Positions 57,113 through 64,000 of a stretch of DNA of 64,000 nt are shown here, in pieces. The position numbers were made by a program, and so were the translations under genes. A model generated the notes under the pieces. The model was not told the DNA's origin and did no database searches. It worked only from the letters and a program-made list of their open reading frames with translations. The DNA is from Blastococcus capsensis. Its GTDB lineage: Bacteria > Actinomycetota > Actinomycetes > Mycobacteriales > Geodermatophilaceae. Position 1 is the first letter of the stretch; the number at the start of each line of letters is the position of its first letter. The stretch lies in the NCBI RefSeq assembly GCF_030165005.1, contig NZ_JASNNW010000011.1:124001-188000 (forward strand). The letters run 5' to 3'.

Positions 57113-59869
57113 TCATTCCTCCGGGCGCAGGCGGACGGCGAGGACGGCGACGTCGTCCTCCGCGTCGGGCAGGAACATCCGCTCGAGCACCCGGTCGCAC
57201 AGCTCGCCCAGCGGCAGCCCCGCGCACTCGCCGAGCACCTCGAGCAGCTGCTGGGTGCCGGCGTCGATGTCCCGGTCGCGCCGCTCGACCAGCCCGTCGG
57301 TGTAGAGCAGCACCGTGGCTCCGGGCGCGAGGACGGCCGCGTGGTCCTCGCGGTCGGTCTCCGGCGCCACCCCGAGCAGCAGATCGGCCTGCTTGCCGTC
57401 GAGCAGGACCACCGTTCCGTCCGAGGCCAGCAGCGCCGGCGGCGGATGGCCCGCGTTGGCCCAGCGCAGCCGCAGGCGGCCGGCCTCGTCGCCGGGCTCG
57501 GGCTCGAGGTGGGCGACCAGCGCGGTGGCCATCGTGTCCAGCGCCAGCCCCTGGACGGCGCGATCGAGCTCGCTGAGCACCTCCGCAGGCGAGCCGCCGC
57601 TGGAGTAGCTGATCCCGCGCAGCAGGCCGCGCACCTGGCCCATCGCCGCGGCCGCGCGGGTGTCGTGCCCGACGACGTCGCCGATGGCCAGCACCGTGGT
57701 CCCACCCCGCTGCAGGAAGGCGTCGTACCAGTCGCCGCCGATCTCGGCGCCCTCGGCCGCCGGGACGTACCGGACGACGATCTCGCAGTGCTCGGGCTGC
57801 GGCGGCTCGGTGAGCATGCTGCGCTGCAGTGCGTCGGCCAGCTCGCGCTGCTGCCCGTAGAGCCGGGCCTGGTGCAGGGCGAGGCCGGCCCGCCGGCCGA
57901 TCTCCACGGCGGTGTCCACCTCGCCGTCGCCCAGCGGGCCGCGCTCCTCCCGGGTGATCAGGCCCAGCGCCCCGAGCACCTGGCCGCGGGCCACCAGCGG
58001 GACCACCACCCCGGAGCCCGCCCCCAGCCGGGCGAACCGCTCACGAGCGGCCGGGTCGGGCAGCGCCCGGACCACGTGCTCCCACTCGATGACCGGCAGC
58101 ACCACCGGGCGGCCGGAGGCGGTGACCTGCCGCGCGGCGGACTCCTCGCTCATCGTGGCGACCATCGCGCGGACGAAGTCCTCGACCTCCGGCCGCCGCG
58201 CGCGGTCACGATGACCGCTGGCGACGTCGTGCAGCCGGCCCTGCTCGTCGGTGACCACGATCCAGCACCAGTCGGCGAGCTCCGGAACGACGAGTGCGGC
58301 CAGCTGCCCGATCTGCTGGTTGATGTCCAGCGTTCCCGACAGCACCCGGCCTGCCTCGGCGAGCAGCCGGAGCCGCTCGTTGGCCTGGGCCATGGCCGCC
58401 ACCGCGGCGGCACGCTCGGCGTCGGCCTGCAGCCGCGAGACGCTCAGCGCGATCTGCGCGGCCAGGGCCTCGAGCACCTCGACGTCGTCACCGAGGAACT
58501 CGTGGTCGACGGTCCAGACCGCGAGGAACGTGCCGAGGACCCGGCCCTCCACCCGCAGCGGCATCGCCGCCACGGCCCGCAGCCCGACCAGGTCGACGAC
58601 CGGCGCCATCGCGGGGAACCGGGCGATCGTCTCGGCGGGATCGCTGAGCATCAGGCGGCGGCCGCGCCGGGCGGCGTACTGGGCCGGCAGCGCGTCGTCC
58701 ATCGGCAGGACGACACCGTCGGCCACACCGATCCCAGGGTGGTGCTCACGGACGGTGGCCGCCAGGTTCCCGGCCATGTGCAGGCGCAGCGGACCGCCCG
58801 GTGCGTCGAAGATCGCCAGCGCACCCGTCTGGGCCCCCAGCACGTGGGCGCCGCGCAGCACGACGTCGGCGAGGTCCTCGAGGCGGGCGGCGTTGGCGAG
58901 CTCCGCGGCGACCTCTGCGATGGCAGCGGCCCGCTCCACCGCGGTGAGCCGGCGCTGGGCCTGGCCCCGTGCCTCGGTGACGTCGAGGACGGTGCCGAGC
59001 ACGCGCGCCGGTGCACCGGAGGCGTCGGCCACCACGCGGCCGCGGGCGAGCACCCAGCGGGCGACGCCGTCCTCGCGGCGCACCCGGAACTCGACGGTGT
59101 AGTGGCCCCGCTCCTCGATCGCGACCCGCATCGCCTCGTCCACGGCGGCGTGGTCCTCCGGGTGCACGTGCTGGGTCAGCACCCGGTCCAGCGACTCGTG
59201 ATCGACCGCGGAGTCCACGCCGAACAGGGCCGCGCACCGCTCGTCCCAGTGGATGGTCCCGGTGCGCAGGTCGCGCTCCCAGATGCCGACCGAGCTGGCC
59301 TCCAGGGCCACCTCCAGCCATGCGCGGGAGGTGCCGACGGCGGACTGCGCGGCGGAGAGCTCGAGCTCGGCGACGACGGAGGCCGCGAGCTGCTCCAGGA
59401 GCTGCTCGGCGTCGTCGGACCACTCGCGGGGACCGGTGTCGTAGACCGCCAGGGCGCCGACCACCTGGCCGGAGGCGGCCTGCAACGGCGCCCCGAGGTA
59501 GGACCGCACCTGCCCGGAGGTCACGGCCGGCAGGTCGGCGACCCGCTCGTCCTCGGCTGCCGAGCAGATGCGCAGCGACGAACCCTGCCGCACGGTGATC
59601 GCCGAGAGGGCGCCGGTCAGCAGGGCCGGCCCGCCCACCACGCCGGCCGGCAGCCCGTGACCGCCGACGACGACGTCGTGGTCGGTGAACAGGGTGACCT
59701 TCACGTGACCGACGCCCAGCAGCCGCGCAGCGAGCGCGGAGAGCCGGTCGAAGGCGGCCGGCCCGGGCACCTCCAGCAGCAGCCGCCGGGCCGCGGCGAC
59801 CCGCAGCGGATCGGTCAGCTGATCGCCCCCCGGCAGGCCCGGGGAGACGGTGGAGGGAGCGCCGGCCAC
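57113..59869 (-). CDS. GAF-PAS-GAF-GAF-PP2C phosphatase (RsbU-type)
   Basis: A 918-residue cytoplasmic signalling protein. Order: GAF-like domain (about 20-190), PAS/PAC (about 200-320: ASSVGIWERDLRTGTIHWDE, YTVEFRVRREDGVARWVLAR), GAF (about 335-500), GAF (about 510-680), and the PP2C/SpoIIE phosphatase (about 690-918). The metal-binding aspartates are in EIGGDWYDAFLQRGG, VLAIGDVVGHD and AEDDVAVLAVR. RsbU-like phosphatases dephosphorylate anti-anti-sigma factors; no such partner gene lies nearby. GTG 59869 follows GGAGGG. It diverges from the EAL gene. Confidence 0.9.
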   Translation of the reverse strand: MAGAPSTVSPGLPGGDQLTDPLRVAAARRLLLEVPGPAAFDRLSALAARLLGVGHVKVTLFTDHDVVVGGHGLPAGVVGGPALLTGALSAITVRQGSSLRICSAAEDERVADLPAVTSGQVRSYLGAPLQAASGQVVGALAVYDTGPREWSDDAEQLLEQLAASVVAELELSAAQSAVGTSRAWLEVALEASSVGIWERDLRTGTIHWDERCAALFGVDSAVDHESLDRVLTQHVHPEDHAAVDEAMRVAIEERGHYTVEFRVRREDGVARWVLARGRVVADASGAPARVLGTVLDVTEARGQAQRRLTAVERAAAIAEVAAELANAARLEDLADVVLRGAHVLGAQTGALAIFDAPGGPLRLHMAGNLAATVREHHPGIGVADGVVLPMDDALPAQYAARRGRRLMLSDPAETIARFPAMAPVVDLVGLRAVAAMPLRVEGRVLGTFLAVWTVDHEFLGDDVEVLEALAAQIALSVSRLQADAERAAAVAAMAQANERLRLLAEAGRVLSGTLDINQQIGQLAALVVPELADWCWIVVTDEQGRLHDVASGHRDRARRPEVEDFVRAMVATMSEESAARQVTASGRPVVLPVIEWEHVVRALPDPAARERFARLGAGSGVVVPLVARGQVLGALGLITREERGPLGDGEVDTAVEIGRRAGLALHQARLYGQQRELADALQRSMLTEPPQPEHCEIVVRYVPAAEGAEIGGDWYDAFLQRGGTTVLAIGDVVGHDTRAAAAMGQVRGLLRGISYSSGGSPAEVLSELDRAVQGLALDTMATALVAHLEPEPGDEAGRLRLRWANAGHPPPALLASDGTVVLLDGKQADLLLGVAPETDREDHAAVLAPGATVLLYTDGLVERRDRDIDAGTQQLLEVLGECAGLPLGELCDRVLERMFLPDAEDDVAVLAVRLRPEE

Positions 59870-60048
59870 ACAGCCCTCCGCCCGGTCTCGCCGCACCCGG
59901 CCGGGTGCTCCTGACAGCACATGCTGGCACGAGCGCGGAGCCGACCGGGACCGGCATGCCGGCGGCGCGGGTCCGGGCGCGTCCCCCTGCGGGGTGAGCC
60001 CCCGCACGCCCGGTCAAGGAACGGCGCGCACCGGCCGATGCCCATCCC

Positions 60049-61146
60049 ATGTTCGGCACGCGCACGGTCCGCCTCCCGGATTGCCGGCCGCTGCTCGCCG
60101 ACTCCGACGACCTCACGCTGGTCTTCCAGCCCATCGTCGACCTCGCCGCCGCCACGATCGCCGGCTACGAGGCGCTCGCCCGGTTCCCCGGCGCGGCCGG
60201 GCCGGACGTCTGGTTCGCCGCGGCCGCCGAGGCCGGCGTCGCCGCCGAACTGGAGGCGCTGGCCATCCACAAGGCGCTGGCCGCCGTCGACAGCCTGCCG
60301 CCCAACACCTTCCTGACCGTCAACGTCAGCCCGCACCTGCTGGGCGCCGTCGTCGTCCAGGAGGCGCTGGCCAGCCGGGACGATCTGCGCCGCGTCGTCG
60401 TCGAGCTCACCGAGCACACCCCCGTCGACGACCTGGCCGTCCTGCGCCGGCAGACCGACGCCCTGCGGGCACGTGGCGCGCTGATCGCCCTCGACGACGC
60501 CGGCAGCGGCTACTCCGGGCTGCAGCAGCTGGCCGCCGTCCGGCCGCAGCTGGTCAAGCTCGACCGGGCGCTGGTCGCCGACGTCGACGGCGACCCCGTG
60601 CGCATGGCGCTGGCCGAGATGATCGGCGAGTTCGCCGGCCGGATCGACGCCTGGCTGCTCGCCGAGGGCATCGAGACCCCCGGCGAGCTGGCCGCCTTCG
60701 CCCGTCTCGGCGCCCCGCTGGCCCAGGGCTGGCTGCTGGGCCGGCCGACGCCGGAGTTCCGGCCGCTGGACCCCGAGGTCGCCCGCCTGGTCCGCGCCCA
60801 GATCGCCCGTGCCCGGCTGACCGAGAGCGTGGCCAGCCTGCTGCGGCCGGTCCGGCAGTGCGTGCTGGGCGAGGAGGCCCCCGGCGTCCCCCCGGCCGTC
60901 CTGGTCGGGCCGCAGGGCGAGCCGGCGGCGCTGCTGCTCGCCGATCCCCGGACCGGGGAGATCCACACCGCGCCGGTGTCGCTGCGGGTGCACCCGTCCA
61001 CCGATGTCGGCGAGGCCCTCCAGCGGGCGCTCACCCGGCCGCCCGCCCACCGTTTCGATCCCGTCGTCTGCACCGACCCGGCCGGCTACGTGCTGGGGCT
61101 GCTGCGGATCGAGGACCTCGCGACGGCCGCCCGCAGCGCTCGCTGA
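60049..61146 (+). CDS. EAL-domain cyclic-di-GMP phosphodiesterase
   Basis: A 365-residue protein. The EAL domain (about 20-245) has FQPIVDLAAATIAGYEALAR (E-A-L), LTVNVSPHLL, VVVELTEHTP, LIALDDAGSGYSGLQQLAAV, LVKLDRALVADV, LLAEGIETPGEL and LAQGWLLGRP. All metal- and substrate-binding residues look intact, so it should hydrolyse c-di-GMP to pGpG. The C-terminal 110 residues form a CBS-like or hypothetical ligand-binding domain. It lacks an N-terminal sensor and may respond to inputs through the C-terminal domain. Confidence 0.92.
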   Translation: MFGTRTVRLPDCRPLLADSDDLTLVFQPIVDLAAATIAGYEALARFPGAAGPDVWFAAAAEAGVAAELEALAIHKALAAVDSLPPNTFLTVNVSPHLLGAVVVQEALASRDDLRRVVVELTEHTPVDDLAVLRRQTDALRARGALIALDDAGSGYSGLQQLAAVRPQLVKLDRALVADVDGDPVRMALAEMIGEFAGRIDAWLLAEGIETPGELAAFARLGAPLAQGWLLGRPTPEFRPLDPEVARLVRAQIARARLTESVASLLRPVRQCVLGEEAPGVPPAVLVGPQGEPAALLLADPRTGEIHTAPVSLRVHPSTDVGEALQRALTRPPAHRFDPVVCTDPAGYVLGLLRIEDLATAARSAR

Positions 61147-61202
61147 TCCCCAGACCCCGGCGGCCGACCGGACGCCGGCACCCCTCCCCGAGGAGAACCC
61201 CC

Positions 61203-61376
61203 ATGAAGCGCTTCACCTGCGGCGACGTGATCCCCGGCTGCGACGCAGCGTTCACCGCCGCTGACGAGGACGGCATCTTCGCCCAGGCGGTGCCGCACGG
61301 CGCCACCGCGCACGGCATCGACGAGGTGACCCCCGAGCTGGCCGCGGCGGTGCGCGCGCACATCCACACCGTCTGA
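61203..61376 (+). CDS. DUF1059 small protein
   Basis: A 57-residue protein beginning MKRFTCGDVIPGCDAAFTAA and continuing AHGIDEVTPELAAAVRAHIH. Both halves fit the DUF1059 family: a conserved Cys near residue 6, GCD near 12, and 'H-G-I-x-E-(I/V)-x-x-E-L'. The function is unknown. ATG 61203 follows GAGGAG. It lies 56 bases after the EAL gene and may be co-transcribed. Confidence 0.9.
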   Translation: MKRFTCGDVIPGCDAAFTAADEDGIFAQAVPHGATAHGIDEVTPELAAAVRAHIHTV

Positions 61377-61421
61377 GCAGCGCCTCCCCCGGGTTGCCTC
61401 GTGGGCGACCCGGAGGGGCTG

Positions 61422-62345
61422 TCAGGCCGACGCGTCGGTGAGCCGCCGCCGCTCGTCGTCGCCGAGCACGAGGTCCTGCATCGGCAGCAGGTCGGCGAGC
61501 TGCTCGACCGTGCGCCCGCTGGCGATGGGGGCGACGACGGCCGGCTGGTCGGCCAGCCAGCGCAGCGCCACCGCCGGCATCGGCACGCCGTACCCGTCGG
61601 CCACCTCGGCCAGGGCCGCAAGCACCCGGTCGCCGCGCTCCCCCAGGTAGGCCGACGCCTTCTCCGCGCGCACCGAGTCGATCTGCTGCCCCGGCCGGTA
61701 CTTGCCGGTGAGGAAGCCCTTGGCCAGCCCGTAGTACGGCAGCACGCCCAGCCCGCGGTCGAGGGCGACGCCGCGCAACTCGTCCTCGAAGACCGGCCGC
61801 TCCACGAGGTTGTAGTGGGTCTGCAGGGCGGCGTACCGCGCCGTTCCCGCCCGCTCGGCGGTGTCCAGCGCCTCGGTCAGCCGCGCCGCGGAGTAGTTCG
61901 ACGCGGCCACGTACCGCACCTTGCCGGCCTGCACGAGCTCGTCGAACGCGCGCACGGTCTCCTCCAGCGACGTCGTCTCGTCGTCGTAGTGGGCGTAGTA
62001 GACGTCGATCACGTCGGTCTGCAGGTTGCGCAGCGACCGCTCCACCGCCGCCCGGATCTCCCCGGCCGCCAGCGGGTGCTCCTTCTGCATGCGCGAGGCC
62101 TTGGTGGCGACGACGACCCGGTCGCGGGCACCCCGGTCGGCCAGCCAGGCGCCGAGGATCCGCTCGGACTCGCCGTCGCCGTAGGACCCGGCGGTGTCGA
62201 CGAACGGCTGGACCGTGCTGGGGGTGGCGTCCAGGTAGCGGTCGAGCACGGCGTAGGACGTCGCCTGGTCGGCCGTCCAGCCGAAGACGTTGCCGCCCAG
62301 GCAGAGCGGGCTCACGGTCAGATCGGTCCCTGGCAGCGTCGGCAT
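61422..62345 (-). CDS. Aldo/keto reductase
   Basis: A 307-residue AKR with the TIM-barrel signatures LTVSPLCLGGNVFGWTADQA, FVDTAGSYGDGESERILGAW (catalytic Asp and Tyr), VVVATKASRMQ (Lys), DVIDVYYAHYDDETTSLEET (His) and KVRYVAASNYSAARLTEALD. The catalytic tetrad is complete. It uses NADPH to reduce aldehydes or ketones; the substrate is unknown. Confidence 0.94.
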   Translation of the reverse strand: MPTLPGTDLTVSPLCLGGNVFGWTADQATSYAVLDRYLDATPSTVQPFVDTAGSYGDGESERILGAWLADRGARDRVVVATKASRMQKEHPLAAGEIRAAVERSLRNLQTDVIDVYYAHYDDETTSLEETVRAFDELVQAGKVRYVAASNYSAARLTEALDTAERAGTARYAALQTHYNLVERPVFEDELRGVALDRGLGVLPYYGLAKGFLTGKYRPGQQIDSVRAEKASAYLGERGDRVLAALAEVADGYGVPMPAVALRWLADQPAVVAPIASGRTVEQLADLLPMQDLVLGDDERRRLTDASA

Positions 62346-62680
62346 GGACCCACGCTAGTTGAAGGACCCTCCTGCCCCCCGTCGCTCGCACGCTCGCGAC
62401 GGGACCCTGCAGGAGGGCCAGGGGTCAGGAGTCGCGCGCTGGTGCGGGTGTGGCCGAGGGTTCTCCTGCGGGGCCTCCGGAGGCCCCCCGCTGGCGGGAC
62501 GGCGGGCCGGCATGGCACCGTGCCCCCCGGCCCGGACTTCCGCGAGACCGGGCGCCCCGTGGGCCGCGCCACCCGCGCGGATCTCGGGGAACCCCGCCGG
62601 CGCCCCGCGCGTCCAGGGTGAGGAGCCCGGCTGCGTGCCGAGCACACGGCACCCACCACCGCCTACGGAAAGGTTGCACC
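62346..62680. other. 335-base gap between divergent genes, with nested hairpin
   Basis: No gene is supported here; open frames are shadows. Near the aldo/keto reductase start lies a nested hairpin: outer arms CCCTCCTGC (62367-62375)/GCAGGAGGG (62409-62417) and inner arms CCCGTCGC (62378-62385)/GCGACGGG (62396-62403). The inner loop CTCGCACGCTC… resembles the family D repeat at 38144. The right part presumably carries the promoter of the HU gene. Confidence 0.6.
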
Positions 62681-62965
62681 ATGAACAAGGCCGAACTGGT
62701 CTCCGCCATCGCCAAGCGCGCCGACGTCCCGGCCTCGACCGTCGACTCGGTCCTCGCCGGCCTGCAGGACGAGCTCGTCGACGCCATCACCCGCGGCGAG
62801 AAGGTCGCCGTCCCGGGCCTGATCACCGTCGAGCGCACCCAGCGGTCCGCCCGCACCGGCCGCAACCCGCAGACCGGGGAGTCGATCGACATCCCGGCGG
62901 CCAACGCCGTCAAGGTGACCGCCGGATCGAACCTCAAGAAGGCCGCGAGCTCCGTCCCCGTCTGA
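62681..62965 (+). CDS. hup: HU-family DNA-binding protein
   Basis: A 94-residue histone-like protein. MNKAELVSAIAKRADVPAST, VDAITRGEKVAVPGLITVER and the arm RSARTGRNPQTGESIDIPAA are typical; the Pro in the arm intercalates into DNA. There is no Lys/Ala-rich C-terminal tail of the mycobacterial HupB kind, so it is the short bacterial form. ATG 62681 has GGAAAGG about nine bases upstream. A nucleoid-bending role is established for the family. Confidence 0.95.
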   Translation: MNKAELVSAIAKRADVPASTVDSVLAGLQDELVDAITRGEKVAVPGLITVERTQRSARTGRNPQTGESIDIPAANAVKVTAGSNLKKAASSVPV

Positions 62966-63099
62966 TCCTCTCCGGGAACCGGTGTCCGCCGCCGGGCGGA
63001 CGTCCCGACCCCGTGTGTCCCGCCTCACAACGGCGTGAGTCAGGATGCCGGTCGAGACGTCGCCCGGCGGCGGGCGGCGTCCAGGACCCGGAGGTGGGC

Positions 63100-64000
63100 G
63101 TGAGCAGTGATCTGCAGGTGCGGACGGACCCGGCCGAAGTGGGGATGGACCCGGCCAGGTTGGCACGCATCGACGGCCGGCTGAACCGCTACGTCGACGA
63201 CGGCCAGCTGCCCGGCTTCCTGGTCACGGTCGCCCGGCGCGGGAGGGTCGTGCACGTCGGCCGCTCCGGCTTCCGGAACGTCGAGGAGGGCCTCCCCGTC
63301 GAGGAGGACACCCGCTGGCGGATCTTCTCGATGACCAAGCCGATCACCTCGGTCGCGGCGATGATGCTGTACGAGGAGGGGGCTTTCCAGCTCACCGACC
63401 CGATCGCGCGCTGGCTGCCGGAGTTCGCCGAGACCCGGGTGTACGTGGCCGGGTCGGCGATGAAGCCGGTCACCAGCCCGCAGGTCGAGCCGATCCGCGT
63501 GTGGCACCTGCTCACCCACATGTCGGGGCTCACCTACGGCTTCCACCACGCGCACCCCGTCGACGCCATGTACCGCGCGATGGGCCACGAGTGGGGCACG
63601 CCCCCGGGTGCGGACTCGGCCGAGGTGTGCCGCCAGTGGGCGTCGGTGCCGCTGGTCTTCCAGCCGGGCAGCGAGTGGAACTACGGCGTCTCCACCGACG
63701 TGCTGGGCCGCCTGGTCGAGGTGGTGTCAGGCCGGCCGCTGGACGAGTTCTTCGAGCAGCGGATATTCACCCCGCTCGGCATGCGGGACACCTCGTTCGG
63801 CCTGCGGGACGGCGACGACGTCGACTCCCTGGCCCGCCTCTACTCCGCCGTCCCCGGGCAGCCCGGCGGCGCCGCGACCGGCTTCGCGCCGCTCGACGCC
63901 ATGGGGCAGGCGGCGCACCGCAAGCCCGCGTTCCTCTCCGGCGGCGGCGGGCTGGTCTCCACCGCGGGCGACTACCTGCGGTTCATCGAGGTGCTGCGCC
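63100..64000 (+). CDS. Serine hydrolase, beta-lactamase/class C-like (3' end outside window)
   Basis: The frame is open to the end of the window. Residues include VDDGQLPGFLVTVARRGRVV, WRIFSMTKPITSVAAMMLYE with the S-x-x-K motif (SMTK), IRVWHLLTHMSGLTYGF, PGSEWNYGVSTDVLGRLVEV (Tyr of the Y-x-x motif) and FTPLGMRDTSFGL. These fit the EstB/penicillin-binding-like esterase group of class C fold. Enzymes of this type are carboxylesterases or peptidases; no signal peptide is visible. GTG 63100 is preceded by GGAGG at five bases. Confidence 0.9.
   Translation, partial: MSSDLQVRTDPAEVGMDPARLARIDGRLNRYVDDGQLPGFLVTVARRGRVVHVGRSGFRNVEEGLPVEEDTRWRIFSMTKPITSVAAMMLYEEGAFQLTDPIARWLPEFAETRVYVAGSAMKPVTSPQVEPIRVWHLLTHMSGLTYGFHHAHPVDAMYRAMGHEWGTPPGADSAEVCRQWASVPLVFQPGSEWNYGVSTDVLGRLVEVVSGRPLDEFFEQRIFTPLGMRDTSFGLRDGDDVDSLARLYSAVPGQPGGAATGFAPLDAMGQAAHRKPAFLSGGGGLVSTAGDYLRFIEVLR

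Overview
The window is 64 kb of very GC-rich DNA (about 72 % by eye) with tightly packed genes, many GTG starts and many 4-base ATGA/GTGA gene overlaps. This is typical of an actinobacterium. The best taxonomic clue is the formate dehydrogenase at 5421-8723. Its catalytic selenocysteine position is occupied by an in-frame TAG, followed by a SECIS-like hairpin, and UAG-encoded selenocysteine is known from Blastococcus and Geodermatophilus. I therefore infer a member of the Geodermatophilaceae.

Layout. (1) 1-3134: the 3' end of a LuxI-like acyltransferase gene, then three toxin-antitoxin pairs of VapBC type in a row and a decayed AbrB-type antitoxin. (2) 3163-8723 (minus): formate dehydrogenase alpha (TAG/Sec), iron-sulfur and NrfD membrane subunits. 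(3) 8868-28863: a surface-polysaccharide locus. It is bracketed by two related low-molecular-weight tyrosine phosphatases and contains an LCP ligase, a Wzx-like flippase, glycosyltransferases, and a 12-gene minus-strand operon running from a chain-length/BY-kinase protein through four bacillosamine-type genes (dehydratase, aminotransferase, acetyltransferase, sugar transferase), the three UDP-FucNAc genes, and a polymerase. (4) 29014-41024: mixed genes: a degenerate SGNH protein, a TasA-like exported protein, glucosyl-3-phosphoglycerate synthase, GDPD, HAD phosphatase, TetR, MenB, Nudix, MaoC, LOG-family and geranylgeranyl-reductase-like proteins. (5) 41331-43126: a long palindrome, a lipoprotein ORF running antisense into tRNA-Ser(UGA), and an MFS exporter. 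(6) 43201-48952 (minus): a complete oligopeptide ABC importer whose permease gene appears to start at CTG. (7) 49127-50314: HMG-CoA reductase. (8) 50384-56888: lipid-modifying genes (MaoC dehydratase, FabG4-like reductase, FadA2-like thiolase; divergent TetR and acyl-CoA oxidase-like enzyme). (9) 57113-64000: a GAF/PAS/PP2C phosphatase divergent from an EAL protein, a DUF1059 protein, aldo/keto reductase, HU, and the 5' part of a serine hydrolase.

Throughout the window, intergenic hairpins fall into a few recurring sequence families. Two copies of one family supply the stop codon of the adjacent gene. The most notable biology is the UAG-to-selenocysteine recoding. No selenocysteine machinery (selA, selB, selC, selD) lies in the window, so that claim rests on the position of the TAG, the conserved flanking protein sequence and the hairpin.
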